From: Polyangiaceae bacterium
GTDB lineage: Bacteria; Myxococcota_A; Polyangia; Polyangiales; Polyangiaceae
Direction: 5' to 3'
Assembly (NCBI GenBank): GCA_013361525.1
Contig: JABFXY010000024.1
Span: forward strand, 124,001 to 188,000
DNA: 64,000 nt
The stretch's first letter is position 1. Each line of letters begins with the position of its first letter. Of this stretch, positions 52,792-59,785 are shown piece after piece. Under the pieces are notes generated by a model. It worked only from the letters and a program-made list of their open reading frames with translations, made no database searches and was not told the origin of the DNA. The position numbers were made by a program, and so were the translations under genes.

Positions 52792-54054
52792 ATGGCGCAA
52801 GACGTATCCGAGCCGCCGATCAAACTCCCTCAAGGCGCCCCGCCACCGCGCGTTCCGCGCTCGGGCGATGGGCATCGCCCGCTCTATGCGGTTTGGGAGC
52901 TGACGATGAAATGCGATCAGCCCTGCGAGCATTGTGGCTCGCGCGCCGGTCACGCCCGCGTCGAAGAGCTCTCGACGGAAGAGATCTTCAAGGTGGCCGA
53001 CTCGCTCACCGAGCTCGGCACACGTGAGGTCGCGCTGATCGGCGGCGAGGCCTATCTGCGGCCGGATCTGCCGAAGATCGTCGAACACCTCACCTCGAAG
53101 GGCATGCGCGTAAGCCTGCAGACCGGCGGCCGCGCCTTCCACGCAGAGCGCGCGAAGACGCTGAAGGCGGCGGGTCTCTACGGCGTCGGCGTCTCCATCG
53201 ACGGCCCCGCGAAGATTCATGATCGCCTGCGCGGCAACCTAGGCAGCTACTCCGCCGCGATGCGCGCGCTCGAGGTCGCGCGCGAAGCCGGCATGGTCGT
53301 GACCTCGAATGCGCAGATCAACCGCCTCAACCACGAGCACCTGTGGGAGCTCGTCGAAGCCTTGTGGAAACGCGGCGTGATCGCGTGGCAGGTCGCGCTC
53401 ACGGTCCCGATGGGACGGGCCGCGGACAGGCCCGATTGGATCTTGGAGCCGTACATGGTCGTCGGCGTCATCGACACCCTCGCCGCGATCCAGCTCGAAG
53501 GCATTCGCCGATATGACGGTAAAGGCGAAGTTTTCAACATCTTCGTCGGCAACAACATCGGTTATTACGGCCCACACGAGACGACGCTGCGCTCCCGCCC
53601 CGGCGGCAAAGAGTCGTTCTGGCAGGGCTGCAAAGCAGGCCAATACGTCATCGGCATCGAGTCCGACGGCAAAGTGAAAGGCTGCCCGTCGCTACCGACC
53701 GAGCCTTACGTCGGCGGCAACGTCCGCGATGCCGCCATCCGCGACATCTGGGACAACGCGCCGGAGGTTCGCTTCACGCGTGACCGCAATACCGACGAGC
53801 TCTGGGGCTTCTGCAAGACCTGCTACTACGCCGAGACCTGCATGGCAGGCTGCTCGTGGACCTCGCACTGCACGCTCGGCAAACGCGGCAACAACCCGTT
53901 TTGCTACCACCGCGTGAAGATGCTCGAAAAGCGCGGCATCCGCGAGCGTCTCCAAAAGAAGGACGAGGCGCCCCAACAGCCTTACGACTTCGGTCGGTTC
54001 GACATCGTCGAAGAGCCCATCCCCGAACCCGCCGAGGCCGAGAGCCCCGGCTGA
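52792..54054 (+). CDS. Radical SAM/SPASM maturase
   Basis: 420 residues. The radical SAM cluster is Cys41, Cys45 and Cys48 (LTMKCDQPCEHCGSRAGHAR, CX3CX2C). TIM-barrel features follow (EVALIGGEAYLRPD, VSIDGPAKIHDRLRGN). From about residue 280 there is a SPASM region with multiple cluster cysteines (CKAGQYVIGIESDGKVKGCP, GFCKTCYYAETCMAGCSWTS, NPFCYH). This layout is that of peptide-modifying maturases (sactipeptide/ranthipeptide- and quinone-cofactor-type enzymes). The divergent small lipoprotein with regularly spaced Cys is the most plausible substrate. The protein ends in a Pro/Glu-rich tail. No leader peptide-binding RRE domain is evident. Confidence 0.88.
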   Translation: MAQDVSEPPIKLPQGAPPPRVPRSGDGHRPLYAVWELTMKCDQPCEHCGSRAGHARVEELSTEEIFKVADSLTELGTREVALIGGEAYLRPDLPKIVEHLTSKGMRVSLQTGGRAFHAERAKTLKAAGLYGVGVSIDGPAKIHDRLRGNLGSYSAAMRALEVAREAGMVVTSNAQINRLNHEHLWELVEALWKRGVIAWQVALTVPMGRAADRPDWILEPYMVVGVIDTLAAIQLEGIRRYDGKGEVFNIFVGNNIGYYGPHETTLRSRPGGKESFWQGCKAGQYVIGIESDGKVKGCPSLPTEPYVGGNVRDAAIRDIWDNAPEVRFTRDRNTDELWGFCKTCYYAETCMAGCSWTSHCTLGKRGNNPFCYHRVKMLEKRGIRERLQKKDEAPQQPYDFGRFDIVEEPIPEPAEAESPG

Positions 54055-54093
54055 CCGCGGACAATTGGGCCTGCGCGACAGGCCCTGTCTAGG

Positions 54094-55671
54094 ATGCGCC
54101 CACCCATGGGGTGCGCGTCGAGGAGAGCTCGGATCGTGGCGAGCTCGGTCCTCGCGACAGCGGTGGTTTCGCTGCTCGCGAGCGGCTGCAGGCCGGTCCG
54201 CAAGCGCGCGAAGCAAGACGATTGGCGAGGCGGCTCGCTCTTCGATTACGAGCCGAAGCGACGCACCCAAGAGCAGGCCGCCGACGAATCCGATGAGGAC
54301 GAGCCGCCGCCCGGCTACGTCCACGCGAAGGCCCGTTTCGTCTGGATTCGCAAGAAGCCCGACCCCGACGCAGACTGGCTCGGCTACATCACGCTCGGCC
54401 AATCGCTCGCGCTTCGGCGGGACCGGCGCGGAATGGTCGAAGGCTCCGGCTCGACCTGCCGAAACTGGGTCCCCGTCGCGCCGAAGGGTTGGGTCTGCAT
54501 CGGTCGAGACGCGACGCTCGACGAAGAAGATCCGACGTTCAAGCTCCTCCACGAACGGACCGCGAACGTCGAGTCCCCTTGGCCATTCGACTACGCGCGG
54601 TCACTCGGCGCACCTCGCTATCGCCTATTGCCGACCTTGCGCGATCAAAAGGCAAAAGAGGGCGACATCCCCGCGCTCCTCGCGCGGATCGAAAAGGCGC
54701 GCGCGGCGAAGAACGATGTCGAAATCGAGGCGATCGACAAGCGGCTCATCGGCGTCGAGCTCGGAATGACCGGCGAAGCGCCGCCGACTTTGTTCGAGCC
54801 CGCGCCCACCATCATGGAGACCGACGAGGACGTCGCGCTCGGGTCGACCATTGCATACAACGATGAATTCGATTTCGAGGGACGCGCCTGGCTCCTCGGT
54901 TGGGACCAATCGATCATCCCTCAGGCTCGCGTGAAGAAATATCCGCGCTCGGCCTTTCACGGGGTCGAGATCGAAGGCGACGTCGAGCTCCCGCTCGCGT
55001 TCGTGAAACGCCAAGGCGCGTACGAATACCGCATCGGGCCGAACGGCAAGCTCGCTCCGACGACCGACATGATCGAGCCTCACGCAATGGTCGAGCTCGG
55101 TGACGACATCGTCGAGCTCGATGGACGAAAGCTCTTCGAGACCGAAAAGGAAGGCGTCTACGTCTCCGAGCGCGACGTCGTCTACGTGAACCCGACGTCG
55201 GCGGTGCCCTCGGACGTGTCTTCCGAAGGGCGGCGCACATGGGTCGAGGTCAGCACCGTCGGCGGCTGGCTCGTCGCCTTCGAGGGTGCGCGGCCCGTCT
55301 ACGCGACCGCCATTTCAGCAGGCCGCGCCGCACTGGAAGAAGACGGCACGATGGTCCCGTCCTCGTCGACGCCGATTGGCACGTACACGATCAAGAGCAA
55401 GCTCAAGACGACGACGATGCGCTCGGACCGACGGCCCGACAACGTCCACGCCGAGGTCATGTACACGCAAGTCTTCCACGAGGACTACGCCCTTCACGGC
55501 GCGTATTGGCACGCCGATTGGGGTGACCGAAGAAGCGCCGGTTGCGTCAACCTCTCCCCTACCGATTCCAAATGGCTCTTCGATTGGTCCGAGCCGAACA
55601 TGCCGGAAGGCTGGCACGCGAAGAAGCTTTTCGGCGGCGAGCCGACCACGGTCGTCGTCATTCATTTGTAG
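54094..55671 (+). CDS. Lipoprotein L,D-transpeptidase (YkuD)
   Basis: 525 residues with a lipoprotein signal (IVASSVLATAVVSLLASGC, Cys32). A charged linker leads to an SH3-like/beta region (VHAKARFVWIRKKPDPDADW, NWVPVAPKGWVCIGRDA). The C-terminal YkuD domain is STPIGTYTIKSKLKTTTM, FHEDYALHGAYWHADWG and RRSAGCVNLSPTD, with nucleophile Cys484. This form makes 3-3 crosslinks or links lipoproteins to peptidoglycan. It begins 39 bp after the rSAM/SPASM gene on the same strand, so the two could be one operon. ATG 54109 (MGCASRR) is an alternative start. Its presence next to modified-lipoprotein candidates is suggestive. Confidence 0.88.
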   Translation: MRPPMGCASRRARIVASSVLATAVVSLLASGCRPVRKRAKQDDWRGGSLFDYEPKRRTQEQAADESDEDEPPPGYVHAKARFVWIRKKPDPDADWLGYITLGQSLALRRDRRGMVEGSGSTCRNWVPVAPKGWVCIGRDATLDEEDPTFKLLHERTANVESPWPFDYARSLGAPRYRLLPTLRDQKAKEGDIPALLARIEKARAAKNDVEIEAIDKRLIGVELGMTGEAPPTLFEPAPTIMETDEDVALGSTIAYNDEFDFEGRAWLLGWDQSIIPQARVKKYPRSAFHGVEIEGDVELPLAFVKRQGAYEYRIGPNGKLAPTTDMIEPHAMVELGDDIVELDGRKLFETEKEGVYVSERDVVYVNPTSAVPSDVSSEGRRTWVEVSTVGGWLVAFEGARPVYATAISAGRAALEEDGTMVPSSSTPIGTYTIKSKLKTTTMRSDRRPDNVHAEVMYTQVFHEDYALHGAYWHADWGDRRSAGCVNLSPTDSKWLFDWSEPNMPEGWHAKKLFGGEPTTVVVIHL

Positions 55672-55742
55672 CGGTATGAATCGGCCCATGAGCGGCCTCG
55701 CGACTTGGACGAAGAGTTGCAGCGGCGCCGAGCTCAGCGATC

Positions 55743-55902
55743 GGCAGTGAACGGTGACCGGCTCCGGTGGGGGTCGTCAGTCGCCGGGCACCGCGGAGTG
55801 GGGTCCCCAGCCCCTTCGGGGCTACCCCACTCCGCTCGTTTGCCGCAATGCCTCGGCGGCGACTTCCTCCCTGCCCACCTACGCCGGTCACCGTTCACTG
55901 CC
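55743..55902. mobile_element. MITE-like repeat, copy 1
   Basis: 160 bp with perfect 20-bp terminal inverted repeats GGCAGTGAACGGTGACCGGC. The interior has a CGGAGTGGGG...CCCCACTCCG self-complementary part. It has no gene. A closely similar copy lies in opposite orientation at 57556-57709, with blocks such as GGGGTCGTCAGTCGCC, CAGCCCCTTCGGGGCT and GGCGACTTCCTCCCTGCCCA conserved. Small, non-coding and flanked by TIRs, it fits a miniature inverted-repeat transposable element or a myxobacterial extragenic repeat. No target-site duplication is clear. It also fills most of the 378-bp gap before the YedE-like gene. Confidence 0.65.
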
Positions 55903-56049
55903 TCCCGATACCGTCATTGCGCCTTCACCCAGCGCTATTGGCACCATTGCGGCGGTGTACGAACGTGTGACGAGATCGAACACCTTCGCAGGCACGAGCA
56001 ATGCCTCCCGCTTCCTTGAAGGGGGTGCAGCATCGTTCTCCTCGCAGCG

Positions 56050-56946
56050 TTGGGATTCGTCCTCGGCTTCGCGTTGAACCACGGAACGATCTGCACCGTC
56101 ATTGCCACGTCGGAGCTGGTTTCCGAGAAGCGACCGGCGCGATTCATCGCACTCCTCGAATGCGCTCTCTGGGCGGCGCTCGCGTATGCGATTGTCGACG
56201 TGGCCCCGACGATGCGACAGGGCTGGTCACCTCTCGCGCACCTGGTCCCGGCAGCCATCCTGTTCGGGATCGGCGCGTACGTGAATGGAGCGTGTGTCTT
56301 CGGATCCGTCGCGCATTTCGGCAATGGTGACGTCGCGTACCTATGCGCGCTCGTCGCCGCTTCCGCCGTGTCTCATGTCGAAGCACTGTTCGACGTCGTT
56401 CCGAATCGGCCGGCCGCGAGTGCTGCTCTGTCCCACGGGCCCGAGCTTGTCGGCATCGCGCTGTTGGCGGTCGTCGCGCTGAGGTTCATCGTATCCATGG
56501 GATCGGAACCCAACTTCCGGCGGCTGACCTTTGCAATGGGCGCGATCGGCATTTGCTTCACCATGCTGACGGTTTTGCACCCCGAATACTCGATTGTGGC
56601 CTCGGTCCGAACGATCGCTTCGCGGCCGGCGGAGACCGCGGTGATTTCCTTCTGCTTGCTCGGCGGCAGCCTCGCCTCCGGAACGCACAAGCATCGCCGA
56701 TTCATGCTGAAATGGCCGACCGCCGAAAGCGTCGCCAGAAGAACACTCGGCGGCTTCCTCATGGGGTTGGGTGCGCTGCTCATTCCCGGAAGCAACGATA
56801 CGGTCCTGCTCACCGGCTTCCCCATGGGTGCCTGGCAGGCCGCGCTCGTCTATCTGCTGCTCGTCACGACGCTCGTCGCACTGATGCTCAAGTTCGGCTC
56901 GCTGGCGCAATCCTCCATCGAAGCTTCGAAGCCGACGACAGCGTGA
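56050..56946 (+). CDS. YeeE/YedE-family membrane transporter
   Basis: About 298 residues with roughly nine hydrophobic segments (GFVLGFALNHGTICTVIATS, LLECALWAALAYAIVDV, AAILFGIGAYVNGACVFGSV, GIALLAVVALRFIV, TLGGFLMGLGALLIPGSNDT). The GFALNHGTICTV and NGACVFGSVAHFGNGD motifs with their Cys, and GSLASGTHK, fit the YeeE/YedE family (thiosulfate or selenium-related transport). The start is unclear: TTG 56050 is the only canonical in-frame start after the stop at 56017, but AAGGGGG is placed for an ATC at 56032. It lies between the two MITE-like repeats and just before the 42-bp array. Confidence 0.8.
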   Translation: MGFVLGFALNHGTICTVIATSELVSEKRPARFIALLECALWAALAYAIVDVAPTMRQGWSPLAHLVPAAILFGIGAYVNGACVFGSVAHFGNGDVAYLCALVAASAVSHVEALFDVVPNRPAASAALSHGPELVGIALLAVVALRFIVSMGSEPNFRRLTFAMGAIGICFTMLTVLHPEYSIVASVRTIASRPAETAVISFCLLGGSLASGTHKHRRFMLKWPTAESVARRTLGGFLMGLGALLIPGSNDTVLLTGFPMGAWQAALVYLLLVTTLVALMLKFGSLAQSSIEASKPTTA

Positions 56947-56957
56947 TCCCCAGCCGT

Positions 56958-57378
56958 CGAGCCAGCTCGGTTCGATTGTTGCGCTCGCGAGGTTCTTTCC
57001 GAGCCAGCTCGGTTCGATTGTTGCGCTCGCGAGATTCTTTCCGAGCCAGCTCGGTTCAATTGTTGCGGTTGCGAGACTTTTTTCCGAGCCAGCTCGGTTC
57101 GATTGCTGCGCTCGCGAGATTCTTTCCGAGCCAGCTCGGTTCGATTGCTGCGCTCGCGAAATCAGATCCGAGCCAGCTCGGAAGTTTTGCTGCGAACGCG
57201 AGATGGCTGCCCAGCCGGCTCGGTCGAATTTCGTGCACTGCAACGTCAAGAGCGAGCCAGCTCCAAGCGAATTCTGGTGCTGCAACAATCGAGCCGAGCC
57301 AGCTCCAAGCGAATCCTCGCGCGACAACAAACGGAGCGAGCCAGGTCCCGGCGCGCCGATCCGAAGTGGCATCGTCGA
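56958..57378. repeat. Ten-unit 42-bp tandem array
   Basis: Units start at 56958, 57000, 57042, 57085, 57127, 57169, 57211, 57253, 57295 and 57337. All are 42 bp apart except 43 between the third and fourth (one extra T). Each unit opens with a near-palindrome CGAGCCAGCTCGG. Units 1-5 are nearly identical; units 6-10 diverge. Together with copy 2 of the MITE-like element it fills the 819-bp gap between the YedE-like and P450 genes. The period equals 14 codons, but the odd unit would shift frame and no start, SD or signal is seen, so it reads as a noncoding array. Confidence 0.75.
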
Positions 57379-57555
57379 AACTGAACCCCCAGAGATCGGA
57401 TCGCGATTGTCGCGAAAACCGGGGCTCGGCACCCCACACGCCGCCGCGGTGGCCCGAGATCCGCGCGTTCTTCGATCCGAAGTCGATGCGTTCAGTCTGG
57501 ACCGCGCGACTTCGGATCCCGGGTCATCGACCGACGCGCACGGTCACGACGGAGA

Positions 57556-57709
57556 CAGTGAACGGTGACCGGCGTAGGTGGGCAGGGAGGAAGTCGCCGC
57601 CAAGGCATTGCGGTCTACGAGCGGAGTGGGGAGCCCCGAAGGGGCTGGGCCCCACTCCGCCCCGCTCGGCGACTGACGACCCCCCACCGGAGCCGGTCAC
57701 CGTTCACTG
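57556..57709. mobile_element. MITE-like repeat, copy 2 (inverted relative to copy 1)
   Basis: 154 bp with 18-bp terminal inverted repeats (CAGTGAACGGTGACCGGC and its complement). Its reverse complement matches copy 1 throughout, apart from small insertions and substitutions (for example CGGGGCGGAG against CACCGCGGAG). The pair of inverted copies at 55743 and 57556 therefore flanks a 2-kb segment containing the YedE-like gene and the 42-bp array. Non-coding. Confidence 0.65.
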
Positions 57710-57765
57710 CCGAGTGATGCTGTAATGGTGACGCCGGCCCACTCCGCGCTGCCCTGACGACCGGC

Positions 57766-59169
57766 TCACCGAGGCGCCGCAAACCTCAACCGAAGCTTCG
57801 ACGAAGGCGACAGCGTGATCCGCGGACGCGCTTTCGGCAGCTCGCGTTCTTCGTGTCGGAACGAGAACCGCTGATAGAGCGATGCGAGCGCGACGACAGC
57901 TTCGACCGAGGCGAAGGCCCTTCCGATACAAGCCCTCGGGCCGGCACCGAACGGCAAATAGCTCTGTTTGGGCCGCCGCTCTTCCGCTTCGGGCGCGAAG
58001 CGATCAGGCCGAAATGCCGTCGGCTCGGGATAAAAGCGCGGGTCTCGATGCGTGAAGTAGGTCCAAATCACGACCTCGCTCCCGTGTGATACCGAATAAG
58101 GGCCGATGGTCGCATCACGGCCTGCCCTCCGCGCCAGCACGTAGGCAGGTGGATAAAGGCGCATCGCCTCTTTGACGATTCGATCCGTGTAAACGAGCTT
58201 GTCGACGTCGGCCGCCGTCGGGAGCCTCGAGCCGAGCACGTTATCGAGCTCTTGCCGGAGCTTTCGCTCGACTTCGGGAGAGCGCGCGATCAACGACAGC
58301 GCCCACGAGAGCGTATTGGATGTCGTCTCGTGCCCGGCGAGGAGGAACGTGACGAGCTCGTCGCGGATCTCACGCGACGACAGGCGCACCGAAGCGTCCT
58401 CGGGGTCGACCGCGTCGAGGAGCATCTGCAATAGATCGTTGTGCTTGATCGAGCTCGCACGACGAGCCGCGATGACGCGATCGATGACGCCGTCCAGCGC
58501 GGCGAGCGCCTTCACGTTCGTGCGGTCCACTGGCCATTTGAGCGCTTTGGGGGTCGACCTCGGCACGGCGAGCGACATCTGGAACGTCCGCATCGAGCGC
58601 CCGACCGTATCGACCTCGCTCGCGAGATCGATCCCGAGGAGCGTGCGACCGACGATGCGCAGCGTGAGATCGATCATCTCGGCGCCAACGTCCCATTGGG
58701 CTCCGATTCGCATTCTGCCGAGCGTCGTCTCGGTCTCGGCGACCATTCGATCGACACACGCTTCGATCGCCCTCTTCGTGAAGGCCGGGCCGAGGAGGCG
58801 CCGATGTCTGCGCCATACCTCCCCATCCGTCGTGAGAAGGCCTTGTCCCAACACGGTCGACAGGCTCTCGAACGCGGTATGGGTCTTTTCGAATGCGTCG
58901 GACTGGGTAATCAGAACATCGCGGATATGGTCCGGATGTTTGAGGACATAGAGGCCGACGCCGTTCGACGGTGCATAATAGATGTCGCCGTAGCGCTCGA
59001 AACGCGACCCGACGAACGAAAATGGGTCGAAGAAGAACGCCGCTGCATAACGCAGCGACTCGACGACGCCTGCTTTGCGCGGCGGAGGCCCGGGCGGAAA
59101 GCCCTGTTTATTCGCAGGAGCGTGGGTCGAGTCGGTCGAGGTCCGGCCAGGCTCCGCGGTGGCGCTCAC
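57766..59169 (-). CDS. Cytochrome P450, translationally coupled to the YGVP lipoprotein
   Basis: 467 residues from GTG 59169; the start overlaps the upstream stop codon (GTGA), so translation is coupled. Features: N-terminal PGPP-type proline-rich opening (QGFPPGPPPRK), C-helix WRRHRRLLGPAF, I-helix LAGHETTSNTLSW, ExxR KEAMRLYPP, PERF-type PDRF and heme loop FGAGPRACIGRAFA with Cys414. This resembles the CYP102/CYP4-like (class E) proteins frequent in myxobacteria, without a fused reductase. Coupling to a small lipoprotein with repeated Tyr-containing EYGVPGT units suggests that protein, or something bound to it, as substrate; this is inference. Electron partners are not adjacent. Confidence 0.92.
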   Translation of the reverse strand: MSATAEPGRTSTDSTHAPANKQGFPPGPPPRKAGVVESLRYAAAFFFDPFSFVGSRFERYGDIYYAPSNGVGLYVLKHPDHIRDVLITQSDAFEKTHTAFESLSTVLGQGLLTTDGEVWRRHRRLLGPAFTKRAIEACVDRMVAETETTLGRMRIGAQWDVGAEMIDLTLRIVGRTLLGIDLASEVDTVGRSMRTFQMSLAVPRSTPKALKWPVDRTNVKALAALDGVIDRVIAARRASSIKHNDLLQMLLDAVDPEDASVRLSSREIRDELVTFLLAGHETTSNTLSWALSLIARSPEVERKLRQELDNVLGSRLPTAADVDKLVYTDRIVKEAMRLYPPAYVLARRAGRDATIGPYSVSHGSEVVIWTYFTHRDPRFYPEPTAFRPDRFAPEAEERRPKQSYLPFGAGPRACIGRAFASVEAVVALASLYQRFSFRHEERELPKARPRITLSPSSKLRLRFAAPR

Positions 59170-59588
59170 GTGCCCGGGACGCCGTATTCCGCGGCGAACC
59201 CTCCCTCACCGTGTCCACCGCCGACGCCTGCGCCCCCAGTGCCGCCACCGCCGGTGCCCGGTACACCATATTCAGGCGCGAGCATCCCGCCGTCACCGTC
59301 ACCGCCCTGACCAGAGCCGCCCTGACCAGAGCCACCCTGCGCGCCGCCGCCGTCCGCGACCTGACCGCCCCCACCGCCCGTACCCGGAACACCGTATTCG
59401 GGAGCAGCACCACCGCTGCCGTCGTCGCCGCACCCCGCTGCAACCGTCACGAGCCCGAGGAGAAGCGCTGCCGCCGTTCGCGGAATGCCACCGTCCGCGC
59501 TGCGGATCTTCTCACCGCAATGCGGGCAGGTGGTCTCGCTGAGCTTCGCGGCGCAACCACAAGAAGAGCAAGTAACGAAGGGCGGCAT
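59166..59588 (-). CDS. Zinc-ribbon/lipoprotein with three EYGVPGT repeats
   Basis: 140 residues. Residues 1-30 carry a zinc-ribbon-like pattern (CSSCGC at 7-12, CPHC at 21-24). Residues 36-53 are a hydrophobic segment ending in a lipobox (ALLLGLVTVAAGC, Cys53). The rest is Gly-rich with three copies of A(P/A)EYGVPGT at residues 62-70, 104-112 and 132-140; the protein ends exactly with the third repeat. An N-terminal zinc ribbon before a lipoprotein-type signal is unusual and may keep the N terminus cytoplasmic. Its stop overlaps the P450 start. YG.P-type motifs also recur in radical-SAM-associated lipoproteins of other bacteria, as far as I recall, so a modified lipoprotein is plausible but unproved. 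Confidence 0.72.
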   Translation of the reverse strand: MPPFVTCSSCGCAAKLSETTCPHCGEKIRSADGGIPRTAAALLLGLVTVAAGCGDDGSGGAAPEYGVPGTGGGGGQVADGGGAQGGSGQGGSGQGGDGDGGMLAPEYGVPGTGGGGTGGAGVGGGHGEGGFAAEYGVPGT

Positions 59589-59785
59589 GGGCCCGATCGT
59601 CGCCCCGGCCTCGTTTCGCTGTCAACGGTGCGGGGACGTTGCAGCACGATGGCTGCAACCGTTGCGCAACGTCGGAATCCGACGAGATTCCCGCGTCGAT
59701 CGAGCTGCTACGCCGTGGTCCACCGGGATCTTCCGCAGCACACCGCCGCGCGCTTCGTGGCACGAATCGTGACCATGCCGGCAGC

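Noticed and set aside
55743..55902. MITE-like copy 1 as simple terminator of the L,D-transpeptidase gene
   Set aside because: The internal stem could end transcription, but perfect 20-bp terminal repeats and a second inverted copy are better explained as a mobile repeat.
56958..57378. CRISPR array
   Set aside because: The units abut with a 42-bp period and no unique spacers, and there are no cas genes.
56341..57432. Minus-strand frame containing 14-residue repeats across the 42-bp array
   Set aside because: It overlaps most of the YedE-like gene in antisense and the odd 43-bp unit breaks the repeat frame; no start or signal supports it.
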